In this document: positions 24,001 to 34,421 of the stretch, piece after piece
Numbering within the stretch: position 1 is the stretch's first letter
How the letters are laid out: the number at the start of each line of letters is the position of its first letter
Source: Closterium sp. Naga37s-1
Taxonomy: Eukaryota > Streptophyta > Zygnematophyceae > Desmidiales > Closteriaceae
Assembly: GCA_947471745.1 (NCBI GenBank)
Contig: CANJKZ010001020.1
Location: forward strand, 61,001 to 125,000
Direction: 5' to 3'
DNA length: 64,000 nucleotides
Position numbers and translations under genes: made by a program
The notes under the pieces: model-generated
What the model was told of the DNA's origin: nothing
What the model saw: the letters and a program-made list of their open reading frames with translations, nothing else
The model's database searches: none

Positions 24001-24622
24001 CCATGGCACATGTCAGGGTGAGAGTGTGTGATGTATGATGGGCGATGGTTGGTGGTGGCGACGGGTGTGCGCGATGTGCCATGGGTCGTGGGTAGTGGGT
24101 GACGGGCGATGAGTAACTAGCTGCTGGCGCTGTCCCTGTTGATAGACACTGCTGCACCCTAGTTGCTCGTTTGCTCCTCGTTGCCCCCACTCGCCCTCTG
24201 TGTGCCTCTTGCATCGCTGCCCATGCACCCCTCTGCACGCATACTCACTGTCCATCTGAAGCTTGTTCCCACCACCGGATCGCCAATAATACACAGAATA
24301 TATCATCTCATAAAATCCTCATCATATTTCTACTTCCCCCCCACCCCTCCCCACTCCAACCCCCCAACCCTGCGTTTCTCCCCACCTTTCCTCCCCCTGT
24401 TCCCCCCACTCTTTCCCTCCCCTTATCTCTCCCCCCCATATTCTCCTCTTTCCTCCCCACGTTTCTCCCCCCTCCCCCTGCCTGCAGGACCCGGCACTGC
24501 CGCGTCCGAGGGGGCGGCCCCCCTTGCATGGCAGGGGAAGGGGCCGGGCCAGGGGCAGGGGCAGAGGCAGGGGCAGGGGGCGAGGGAGAGCGCGAGGCAG
24601 GGGGAGGGTCCCCTGGTACTGA
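1..24622 (+). CDS. Agenet-domain nuclear protein, G2484-1-like (5' partial)
   Basis: Model: join(<1..458, 751..2377, 22096..22204, 22809..23103, 23552..23622, 23821..24017, 24488..24622), 963 codons visible, all phases consistent, frame open at the left edge. The order matches plant G2484-1-type proteins: an Ala/Glu-rich N-terminus, a QIEAHILFYGRIF motif (compare the family's Q..LRAQI.VYG motif) joined to RWLEIADAWRRR, long RGR/GYGG-rich stretches, an Ala-rich helix near residue 540, then two Agenet modules. Agenet 1 starts near residue 686 (FHVGTPVE, then VASNEEGLRGSWF, TYHLEEWV). Agenet 2 starts near 818 (VGDHVDAWVDDGWWEGVI, VEFPGYGE, LRPS). The C-terminus has an AT-hook-like PRPRGRPP and RG repeats. 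Agenet modules are Tudor-like; a chromatin or nuclear RNA role is inferred. Intron 2 is about 19.7 kb. The last exon was chosen because phase 0 continues the RG-rich composition to TGA at 24620. Confidence 0.85.
596..820 (+). repeat. Duplicated start of Agenet exon 2 with its acceptor
   Basis: A 70-bp block at 596-665 recurs at 751-820 with 7 mismatches, a period of 155 bp. Both copies directly follow a GGCAG acceptor and encode RKExLEEELRALVFATVPSHL. The downstream copy opens the long exon and continues into SPDHHRWLEIADAW. The upstream copy runs into pyrimidine-rich intron sequence with no good donor, so it looks like a pseudo-exon left by a local duplication. Confidence 0.8.
2364..2405 (+). 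repeat. 21-bp tandem duplication across a 5' splice site
   Basis: Two identical 21-bp units (2364-2384 and 2385-2405) each hold CCCGTGGAG followed by GTGAGCA. They create two equivalent donors, after 2377 and after 2398. Use of the second adds seven in-frame residues (VSSTPVE) ahead of the first Agenet module. The segment between the two cuts begins with GT and ends with AG. Confidence 0.85.
2620..22070 (+). repeat. 19.4-kb minisatellite of a 16-bp unit inside Agenet intron 2
   Basis: Unit CTCCTTGTCTCCTCGC, roughly 1,215 copies by length. The unit has no A on the + strand, so no stop codon is possible in any + frame; the complement has no T, so none is possible on the - strand either. Because 16 is not a multiple of three, each frame cycles through a 16-residue repeat. 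Long blocks are perfect (about 12680-14630 and 19560-20380), while others are dense in small indels and substitutions (3150-3520, 8040-8420, 9690-9960, 10720-11760, 17020-17080). Scattered A-bearing variants occur at 6150, 8379, 11171, 12388, 15182, 15262, 19469 and 19475, among others. The flanking exons join in phase 0 and restore an Agenet module, so the array is intronic. Confidence 0.95.
22201..22605 (+). repeat. 22-bp donor-anchored tandem repeat, 18 copies plus a partial one
   Basis: The unit begins GCTGGTGAGATGTGATTG and ends CAAC. The first copy holds the real exon 3 end (GATGCTG, cut after 22204) and its donor GTGAGA. Seventeen further full copies and a final GCTGGTGAG follow; one copy differs by a single base near 22391. 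There are 19 competing donors in all. Any downstream cut makes the exon read G-E-M-stop (GGT GAG ATG TGA), so only the first donor gives full-length protein. Confidence 0.9.
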
Positions 24623-25799
24623 AGGTACGTCATCTTTTGTTGGATAGAAATTTATATTCTGCACAGCCCCTTAGAACTCTAATTATCACATGCAGTTTTG
24701 CATTTATTCACACTGTAAAGTCCAATTTCTGCCTTATCTCTTCTACTCTGTCATCCCTCTTTCAGATAACGCCCAGTATCCTTAATGGCTGGGCCAATGA
24801 GAGCCATGGCAGACTAACACCAAGTGGGGTAGCTGGTTTTGAACTGCAAGTAAGCGTAGTGTCCACATGGGTTTGACTAATTGCTTCCTAATTTACGTAG
24901 TCTAAGATATACTCGACTTTGCTATTCTGTTATTCTGTTTCTATTTGTGGTTGGTAATGTTTCAATGTGTGTGCTTTTGTGCTGCTCCCCTAGTGTTTGG
25001 CTATTAGTCTAAACATTATATATCTAGTAATGAAGCAACGAACCAGTCTACAATGTGTATCCCTCCGCAGTGCCTTGGGCTTGGGCATGATAACAGCAGT
25101 TGGATTCGAGTCAAGGGAGGCTCTGTGAGACCTGCACCCAGCGCCTGCGCCAGAATCCCTCAGGGCGGGAAACATTTCGAACTTGAGTTTGAAAATGAGC
25201 GCGGTCAGCTCTCTGCGACGCTTTTCAAATTGAAACTCAGGGGTTCAAGACCGCACCGCATTTCGCAATGCTTCAGGCGACGGCCAGCTGCGACGATCGA
25301 GCGGGGCCAACCCGAGACGCGGATCATTGTGCCCGCGCCAACCGCTTTATCCACCGTTCACCCGCTCCTTCGTCCCTTTCTTTGATCGTGAGTCGTCCGA
25401 TCTACCCTGTGTTCCTCGCCACTGCTAGGCTCCATCTCGCCGTGCGATTTGAACATCCGGCAATTTGCTTTCTTGAGTCGCGACCAAATGCTTGCGCCAA
25501 AACAACATACCGTTCTGTCACCTATTTGACCAGGTAGAGCCGATAGTACGAGTAACGAGAGCCGATTCGAGTCCTTCCGTCTACGAAGCACATCTTATGA
25601 AAACCGAGAGGTTGACTCAATTCTGCTGGTTCATCCCATTCACTCGCAGCACCACCTCGGTGCATCCCCTAGCACAGCGCTTCCTCGTTCCAGACTAGCT
25701 CTTAGCTTCGAGAAGCCCTGCAATCTTCAAGTCAGAGTAAATCTGCAATCTTCAAGTCTAAACCCAGAGACTCTTCGTCGTTCCTTTTCGTCAACCGTC
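24623..25799. other. Intergenic: Agenet 3' side and kinase 5' side
   Basis: About 1.2 kb with no gene I can support. The first 450 bases are AT-rich compared with the neighbouring exons, as expected for a 3' UTR and spacer. The part from about 25300 is likely the promoter and 5' leader of the kinase gene. Reading frames here are short and lack domain signatures. No clear TATA box or poly(A) signal was seen. Confidence 0.5.
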
Positions 25800-28700
25800 A
25801 TGCGACGGAGATTGAGCAGCATGGCTCGGAGGTCCACGATCCGAGCGTTCTTCTGCCTTGCCCTCGCGCTTACCGCGTCGGCCCTTGTGATCGATCCCAC
25901 GGACCCGTCGTCCCTAGGTATTGACGTTAACCACCTACACTCTCCAGTGACTTGTATTACCCTCGACCCTCGAGCACGGATGACTGAATTATTTCAATTA
26001 AAAGCCTCCAAGTCTAGTTCGGATATCCTCTTCTCCCCTCCACTCTGTTTTTCCTCCCTCTCTTTCATCCGACCCGCCTTTCTCCGCGTGCTTCGCGCTT
26101 CCAATCTGACCCGCCTTCCAATGTCCTCTTGCGTGGTTGGTGCGCGGAATGGCAGGGCAACTGGAGGCGATGCAGCAGCTGAAGCTTGGCTTCGAGGGGA
26201 GCAAGCCCGCTGCGCTCGCCACGTGGACCACCAGCGACCCCTGCGACGGCACGTGGGTCGGCGTCACGTGCGCGCGGCCCGGCGTCGTCACAAGACTGTA
26301 AGTACAAAAGAACGTGCTTCAAACTTCATTCGCACGCTTCGTTTTTGTTTGCAGGTTTCTCCTTTTGTGTGCATGCTCCGTGTATATCCGTCGCATTCTC
26401 ATCACCACGCACTCCTTCCTGCTTCTCCCCACCCGATCTTCACCCTGCTCGTCTCCTTGCGACGCGCAGCGATTTGTGCGACATGGGCATCGCAGGCGCG
26501 CTGTCGCCGTTCATCGGCAACCTCACGGGGCTGCTGCAGCTGCGGCTGTGCAACAACCAGATCGCCGGGCAGATTCCTCCCGAGCTTGGCAAGCTGTACT
26601 CGGTACAAGAAGTCGAGCTACAGGACAATAAATTCACGGGCGAGCTGCCTACCGAGCTAGGCGGCATGGCGACTTGCACGCACCTGTACCTCTACGGGAA
26701 CAATCTCTCTGGCGCCATCCCTGCCGCTCTTAAAGCCGTCACTTACCTCAAGCTGGGTCCCGGAAATCGTTTTTGCAGCACGGTTCCCGGCTCGCTGTGC
26801 GCTGGCGCGTCGGCGGAGCCGCTCCCCGCAACTCCCGCTCCGGTGGAGGACTCCGCGGATGAGACGGGAAGCCTCCCTCCGCTGATCACCGCGCCACTCC
26901 CCAACTGTCCGCCGTGTGCCGGGGACGATTTGCCGGGGCTCGAGGACGGGTGCACGTGCGCCAAGCCGTCGCTGCTCAAGATTCGTTTCAAGGACCTGGA
27001 CTTCGCGGCTTATAACGCGAATCAGGAGGACGTGCTGCTTGGCGAGTTGTCCCGCGCGCTGCAGCTGGAGCCACGTCAGCTGATGGTGATTGGGCGCGAG
27101 CCGGGCAGCGTGATCCTGTACCTGGCGGTGCTGCCGGTGAATGGTTTGGCGCTGGATGCGCGGCAGGAGGCGAAGCTGGTGGACGCCGTCACGGGCCACC
27201 GCGTCATTCTCTCCAAGGCCTTCAGAGACTACGAAGTCCTCGGTACGGTCACGCGCTCCCCATTTTCATGATGTTATGAATCAGATGGAGCTCTAACGTT
27301 GGTTGCTTTCGCATTCCATGCGTTGTTTACGCGTCGTGCATCTAAGCGCCGCTTCCTTTCTGTTCTAAGCATCCGTCGAGTTCCTCATTCCTCCTGCTCC
27401 GTCCTTTCAGGAGCGCCCGGTCTCGCGTTCAAGCCGTCGCAAGAGTCGCAGAACGCCGACGCCGAGTCGTCCTCCGCGTCTTCCGGCGCATCTTCCGGCC
27501 TCAGCACTGGAGCCATCATCGGCATCGTCGTCGCGTCGCTCGCGGCCGCGCTGGTTATCGCGGCGCTCTTCTGCCAGCTGCTGACGTGGCGCCGCGACAG
27601 GAACGCCGCGCGCCGCGCTGATGTGGAGAACTCACGGATGGCCAAGGTGCTGACGGGCAGCATCGAGGCGCCGTACAGGCCGCACGGGAAGAACTGTGAG
27701 TAAAACGATTCGTGACTGGAACGGGTAGAGCCCCATTGCTGTTGCTCTCGCCACACCATCTTTCTCGCTCCCTCCGCCTACCTCTCTCCTTCTCACGTCA
27801 ACTTCCCCTCTTCTCCGCCCTCCCCCCTTCGGCCTTTCCCCCTCCGCTTCCGCCAGCCATCTGGGGAAGGTGGGGTTTGCCACGTGGCAGCCCCTTCCCG
27901 CCCGTGAAGCCGTCGATCTCGGGAGGCAACTCGTTCAACGAGCCCGCGCTCTCCTTCCGCAGCGGCATCCCCGGCACTCCCGCTGGCGCGCGCGCGAATG
28001 GCGGCGGCGACAGCGGAGCAGGCACGCCGCGCGACACGCCCGGCGTGTCAGAGCGAAGCTTCGCGTTCCAAGGCGCGAGCTCGCCCACCTCCCCCGCCAA
28101 CACCGCCGGGTTGTGCGGCGGCGACAACGGCGACGACCCGCGGACGCCCGAGATCGGGACGACGCGAACGGTGGGCGACGCGGAGGGCGGAGGCAGCCCT
28201 CAGGAGGTAATGGAGATTAAGAAGATCGGTCTTAAGGCGATCCACGCGGCAACGCAGGGGTACTCGAAGGCGAACTTAATCGGCGACCGCGGGCACGGGC
28301 GCATGTACAAGGCGGACTTCTCGAGCAAGGCGCGCGTGCAGATGGCGGTGCTGCTCGAGCTGTCCGGGGAGAAGCTCGACGAGCCGGAATTCGCGGCGGC
28401 GGTCAAGGCGCTGGGGGACCTGTGCGTGCAGTCGAACCGCCTCGTGGCAATCATGGCGTTCTGCGCGGATAAGGGCCAGCGGTGGGTGGCCTATGAGTAT
28501 CTGCCAGGTGGCAGCCTCAAAGACCACCTGCACGGGGACCTGCGCTTCGAGCGCGCGCTGACGTGGCAGAAGCGCGTGCAGATCGCGGTCGACGTGGCCG
28601 CGGCGCTGGAGTTCCTGCATGAACAGTGCGAGCCGCTGGTGATTCACCGCGACGTGTCGGCCGACAACGTGGTCCTGGACGGCGAGCTGCGCGCGAAGAT

Positions 28701-29671
28701 TAAAGACGTGGGCATCCACACGCTCGTGCGCGATTGGTCCGAGGGCCGCGCCGTGTCGCCGTCCGTGCTGGGGTCCATGGGGTACCAGGCGCCCGAGTTC
28801 CGCGTGAGCGGCGAGCAGACGGCGCGGTCCGACGTGTTCAGCTTCGGCGTGGTGCTGCTGGAGCTGCTGACCGGCCGGAAGCCCGTTGACTCGTCGCGAC
28901 CCAAGGGGCAGCAGTCGCTGCTGACGTGGGTGCTGCCGCACCTGGAGAACAGGCTCGCCGTGACGAGCCTGGTGGACCCGTACCTGCGGCTCAACTCCAC
29001 GCTCGACCCCAAGTCGCTGCACCTGTTCGCGCTCGTCGCCGCGCACTGCCTGCAGCACGAGCCCGAGGACCGCCCGCGCATGGCGGAGGTGCACAGCCAG
29101 CTGCAGCACCTGCTGCTCTCGCTCTCCCCCGACGGCCTCCCCTCCCCCATCTCCCCCAACGCGGCCTCCGCCTCCCCCCTCTCCCCCGCCTCCCCCGCCT
29201 CCCCCATGTCCCCCATCCCCAACCTCACCGCCGCGTCCCCCTGCACGCATGCTCCGGTGAGTGTGGTCCTTTGAACTTGCAATGCTGCACTCGCCCTGTG
29301 CTTGCTTGTGCTTGCTCATGCCTGCCTCTCTGCACTCTGCACGCATGCGCCACATTTCACCTGCTGCTCCCCTCCGTCTCACTCCCACGCCCTCTTACAC
29401 CCCTCCTCATCCCTCTCCACCCCTTTCTCACCCTCTCCAGAGCCCCGACGCGGAGAACGAGAGCTGCTCGGTGGCGGATTCAGGCACCACGAGTGGCACA
29501 CACGTGTCGCACTCGGCACGGCGCTACGACCAGAAGCGCTGGGTGCAGGTCGCACCTGGCCCGGGCACTGCCGTCAAGACCCACGCTAGTGCCGTGACTC
29601 CCGCTGCCACTGGTGCTGCTGCTGGTGTGGCGAATGTGCGCTCACCCCTTGCGCCGGTGATCAACCTGTGA
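25800..29671 (+). CDS. Leucine-rich-repeat receptor-like kinase, probably catalytically impaired
   Basis: Model: join(25800..25917, 26156..26297, 26470..27242, 27411..27695, 27857..29256, 29441..29671), 982 aa. Order: signal peptide (FFCLALALTASAL); LRR cap with LATWTTSDPC and WVGVTC; about three to four LRRs (LTGLLQLRLCNNQIAGQIPP, VELQDNKFTGELP, LYLYGNNLSGAIP); a CTCAKPSLL-type membrane-proximal region like that of LRR-VIII receptors; a transmembrane helix near 378-399 (AIIGIVVASLAAALVIAA); a kinase fold at about 555-850. HRD (VIHRDVSADNVVLD) and APE (YQAPEF) are present. The VAIK lysine is absent (QMAVLLEL), DFG reads DVG, and the glycine loop is loose (GDRGHGRMY). A plasma-membrane receptor acting as an atypical or pseudokinase is inferred. 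The Ser/Pro-rich tail after the kinase resembles no domain I know. Confidence 0.88.
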
Positions 29672-30113
29672 GGAAACACGGGGGGTGCGACTCTCCACGT
29701 GTGACTGACTACTGCACGGGATGGCATGTGGTGCCAGTCGTTGCAGCACTAGACCCTCTGACACCCTCATTTAGCTCTCTAGCCAACTCCTAGGATCATT
29801 CTCCCCGTGATCCCCTCCCCCCTGCTCCATGCCTCTAGTTAATCAGCTATGTACTAGAAGGTTAGATGAGTGTCAAGGGCCAACCCAGCCCTGCAGTTAC
29901 GGTAGGAGTAGAAGTACTGTGAAACATGTGTTCTGATTGGCGTCTGACATTTAGGTTTCCGTGATCCATGATCCATGCTAACAGATGTGTACTACACCCT
30001 CCTTGGAAGTCGTTTCTTGTTCTTCTGAACTTAGTGCGACCAGGTGTAGATGCAACTCACTGTACAATGACGACAACAGCAGAAGCAGACAAAACAAATG
30101 TTGGTAGGCAGTG
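29672..30113. other. Intergenic between convergent genes
   Basis: About 440 bases between the stop of the kinase (+) and the stop of the amino acid transporter (-). It presumably holds both 3' UTRs. I see no repeat, RNA gene or clear poly(A) hexamer. Confidence 0.5.
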
Positions 30114-33025
30114 TCATGTTTGCGCATGGGTAACCAGAGGAGTCAACTCTACATCCCCTGTGTCATCTGCCTTGCTCTCTGCTGCAGGGGACAGTGCTGA
30201 TGCTGCCGTTGTACTCCCATGCTCTCCCTTATTCCCCCTGTACTCTCCCTTAGGTTCACGGGATAGCAGCACCATTAGCACATACCCAATTGTGACTATA
30301 GCGGACCAGACTATAAAGCGGATGAAGGCGGAGGTGTCGAGGGAGGCGAGGAGCACCGTGTTGACGAGGATGGAGGCGGAGGGCAGCCACGGGCACAGCG
30401 GCACTGAAAACACCCGCGTGGCCTCTGCTTCCCTGCAGCACTGGGGGGCGATGGAATGTGGGATGGAATTAAGGGGGAAATGTGGAAAGGAAAGAGGGAA
30501 AGTGGGGGGAGAGTTGGGGGGGAATGGGGGGAGATGTTGGGGAGAAGAGTGAGTAGGACGAGGCCAACAGACAAGGAAGAGTTTGAAGGGGATGAGGCAA
30601 AAGGGCTCTGAGAGAGTATTTAAAGCCACCACGTGCCTGCACCAGTAGGGAGAGGCAGAAGAAGGGGAGTGAGTGGGAGTGAAGGGTAAGGTAGAAAGGG
30701 GGGGGAACAGCTGTCATGAGAAATAGAGTGCCATGCGTGGTGCAAACAGATGGACTGAGAGCAGAGGGACGCACGGCAAGGGAGGCGGTGGCAGCAGCCC
30801 AGAGGGCGGCGGAGAGCAGTGCGGGTGCAGTGTGGCCGGGGAGCACTCTGAACGCCACTGCCACGCCTGCTGCCCCTGCCACCATCACACCCAGATGCAT
30901 CAACACCACCCCCATGCCCTCCCCACCGCCCTGCTTCTGTCTTTGGCGTCTCTTAAGCTTTCCCTCAGTGGGTCGTCCATTCTCGTTCTGCTGCTGCGCA
31001 GCTTGCACTTGATGTTTTCGCGGAGACAGCACAGCAGGTGGGTTGGCCTCATAAGGTCGGGAGTGAAATTCATTTGCCATCAAAGGCACTCCATCGTCTC
31101 CTGCTGCTGTCGATTCTGTTGTGCCTATCTCCTCTCCTGCTCCTTCTGGTGCTGCTGCATGCGCAGCAGCGCCATCAGCAGCACAGGCAGCGACAGGTGT
31201 GGGGCCGAGTGGGGCCGGCAGGGTGACGCGGGGGTGGTAGCGGTGCAGCAGGAGGGCGAGGGCGACCATGAGGAAGATGAGCAGCGTGCCGATGGACACC
31301 ATGCTCGCTAGCGTCTCTAAATCCACCAGTAGCGCCATCACACCTGTCGCCACACCTGCAAGAGAATAGAGCAGAGGAATGGGGTTCAGGTGAAGTTTAC
31401 CTGTCCTAAGATCCGAAGTGATGGGATGAACCATGAAGATGGTGTGATTGAGCACCTAGCATGCACTGTGGGCAATCATGGTGACTGCTGGCAAGATGCA
31501 GGGGCAGAGAGTGCTCGCACGCACAGCCCACCGCAGGGACCAACGAGACCATAGCAACGCACCAAGGACAGCTGTCGCAAAGAGAGGCGTGCGCGTCACA
31601 GGTGACACCGAAGCAAACTGCTTCGGCAGAAGCTCGGCCCGAGCCACAACCAGCACGATCCGAGCCTGACCCATTAGCCCCACCAGCACCGCAGTCACTA
31701 TGGCTAGCAGCGCTCCTGCTGCCACCACGCCTGCCGCCCAACCCCACCCCGCCAGCTGGCGCAATGCAGAGGAGAAGGGAGCGTCGGCGTCGATCTGAGG
31801 GTAGGGCACGAGGAGGCAGAGAGAGAGCGCCATGAAGCCGTAGATCACAGCCACCACAGCCACCGATCCCACAATCCCTATCGGAAGATCAACGGCCGGA
31901 TTCGCGACTTCTTCTGCGAGTGTGGTAACCGCGTCGAAGCCGATAAAACAGAAGTAGACAAGCGCTGCTGCATCCAGCATGCCTTGCATGCCGAACGGAG
32001 CGAAGGAGGCAGTGATGTTTTCGAGGCTGCCTGCTGTGAAGCCAGCAACGATGATGATGACAATGGCGAGCATGCTGAGACCGGAAGCAAGGAAGTTGAA
32101 GTAGGACGATTCCTGGGTGCCGTATGCCACCAGCACGGACAGAGACAGGATGAGCCCCAGTGCAACGAAATCCAGGGTGATTCCCCATGCTGGCACGGGC
32201 AGCCGGAAGAATTCCGGGTCCTGCCCGAGGAACCCTGCGAAGTAGGCGGAGAGGCCGCGGGCAGCAGCGGCGTTGGAGAGAATGTACTCCATAAGGAGAT
32301 TCGCTACTGTGATAAAGGCTGGGAGCTCGCCTAGCGTGACCATGAGGTAGGAGAAGGCGCCGCCCGCTACAGGCAGGTGGACGGCAAACTCCGTGTAGCA
32401 CAGGGCGGAGAGGAGTGCTGACGTGGCAGAGAGGAGGTAGGAGAGGATGACAGAGGGGCCGGCATGGTCTCGAGCCGCTACCCCTGTGATGACAAACACG
32501 CCTGTGATTGTAGTAGCGCAGGGGGGCGAGATGGGGGGGAGCAGGTGACAATAGCGAGAGGAATGGGAAAGGAAATATGGGGAGTTGAGGAAGCTGGGTG
32601 GGACGGGAAGGGAGAGGCACATAAGAACGTGCGATTTGGAGAAACTGATTCAAGGTGCTGTATGATGCCTGCTCATGCACTACAATGCTATACGGTGCTT
32701 CACGGTGCTGTACGGTGATGCACGGACCCGCGCCAATGATGCTGGCGACCCCCAGCGAGATCGTGTCCGCCCATCCTAGCGACCGCTTCAGCGTCGCTTC
32801 TCCACCACCCCCGCCACCCCATTCCGCCGCCTCCGCGCTCTCCGCTTCCCCAGTCCTACCGTCCCTGTCCTTAACCGTCGACTTGCGATCCGGGGATCGC
32901 GGCGAGTGCCACGTGTCAACTCCAGCAGCATCTGAGCTGGCGAAGAGCGTGCTGACCTCCTGCACGCGGAACACGCGCGAGCGGAGCCGCTGCCATGGCG
33001 TGGCTAGGTCCCGCTGCGAGGGCAT
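30114..33025 (-). CDS. Cationic amino acid transporter (APC superfamily)
   Basis: Model on the minus strand: complement(join(30114..30440, 30775..31355, 31563..32501, 32728..33025)), 714 aa. A soluble N-terminus leads into a polytopic membrane protein of about 14 helices. Family marks are GAGVFVITGVAARDHAGP at the exon 1/2 join, YTEFAVHLPVAGGAFSY, AAALVYFCFIGFDAV followed by TTLAEEVANP, and FATAVLGVATGVMALLVDLE with MVSIGTLLIF at the exon 2/3 join. The last exon gives FSVPLCPWLPSASILVN and a hydrophilic tail. A long polar loop (residues around 440-535) separates the late helices. Plant CATs import basic and other amino acids at the plasma membrane or tonoplast; the exact substrate and membrane cannot be told. 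The exon 3/4 boundary (donor GTGCGT, acceptor CAG before TGCTGC) is the least certain. Confidence 0.88.
32655..32727 (-). repeat. Degenerate ~10-bp repeat at the transporter's first donor
   Basis: Read on the minus strand, the start of intron 1 is a run of roughly 10-bp near-repeats (GCATCACCGTACA, GCACCGTGAA, GCACCGTATA, GCATTGTAGT, GCATGAGCAG, GCATCATACA). It lies directly after the donor GTCCGT. The copies are diverged, so this is weaker than the other donor-side arrays in the window. Confidence 0.5.
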
Positions 33026-34421
33026 TGCTATACAAGCACACTGTCGCTACCACCACATCGTTACGTACGTTACACTTGCCATGGCGCAATGTCGTTCTTG
33101 GCGTTGCGGAGGGGGATTATTTGGTGCTTTACAGCACAGCTGAAATTGGTTCGTTAGAAGCTGAGCTTGGGAATTGTTGGGCTGATTCGAAATTGGCAGG
33201 CAAAGAAAGCAATGGCAGTACTGGAAGTGTTCCAAATGAGAGCCGGCTTTCATCCCAAACTTGGCTTTTGCAATGCCAATCCGTATAATGGATTTTGGGA
33301 ATTAGACATTTGGGGAACTGTCAGTGCCGTGTCAAAAGAATAATGCAATTCATACAAAAGCAGCACACTGCATACGCTTACTATAATATGAGAATACATC
33401 CATTGCAAATCGGATGTAAATAACATGTGAATCGCCTTTCGTGGAGGTTACAAAAAACTAGAGCATAGTGGCATTTCTGTATCTCCGCAAGTGGAAATGA
33501 TAACATATCGTAGAGAACACTAATACTGCATACGGCTTGGTTCAATGGGCCCCCCTTACATGTCCCATACCAATAAAGGCTCCTTTTTGTTGTGAACTTC
33601 CTCATGTCGAGAACGTGAGTGCTGTTACATCCCGTCATAAAACCATCACCGCATTATTGGCAGCCACGAGTTTTGCACAATCCTGCCTTTTCAAGGTACG
33701 CGTTTGGTTTGTTGGGATTCGCTGCGAAGTGTAACGAAAGAGAGCGGTTCAGGTCCGAACGAGTCTCGTGGTTCCGAAATCTATCTGACGAGGAGGGTAA
33801 CCTGATTTATTGGAGTGAATGAATAATTGGAGCTGTCAAGCACAATGCGATTCGCAGCCAATTCCTTCATTCCTTCCCTGCTTGCATCTCACATCACAAC
33901 CATTCCATCTTTCTCACTTTCACAAGTGTGCCCCGTGCCCACTGCCCAAACCAATTTTCCTGAGCACTCACTCGCTTTCTTCCTTGATTCGACGACTCCC
34001 TCACAACTTCTCCAGCCACTATCGGTCCTACCCAGAATTGGAATCTAAGCTCCCATGGAGATCAATGGAATCTCAATAGCCATTCTTGCCAGGATCTGCG
34101 AAGCTCGAGGCTTCTGAAAACGCCATCAACTGCTCCGCCCTTCCCGGATATTGTTGGCTCTCGCCTTCCTCTCGGAACAACGGGGGATATCGTCAGCAAC
34201 GCCACCATCGATACTTATTACGTTCATTACCAGTGACACATAAGCTTCAAGTAGCAGCAACGGTTCTTGGCGGGCCAAGTGGATAGATAAACGGCTTACA
34301 GCGTGGCGCGCACTGATTCGCCAAACCGTGCGGCAGAATCGGCGTGCGAACAAACAATTCTGGTGCTCGAAAGGCGCGGACTGCTTTCTTGAGAAGTACA
34401 ACTACCTGAAAACGTTTCGCC
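33026..34421. other. Intergenic between divergent transporter and PLAC8 genes
   Basis: A 1.4-kb shared upstream region between the minus-strand transporter and the plus-strand PLAC8 gene. It is AT-richer than the exons and has only short reading frames with no domain signature. It should hold both promoters. No tandem array or transposon end was recognised. Confidence 0.5.

Noticed and set aside
25080-25600. tRNA-like B-box strings (GGGTTCAAGACC, GATTCGAGTCC)
   Set aside because: No matching A-box or cloverleaf could be drawn at the right distance.
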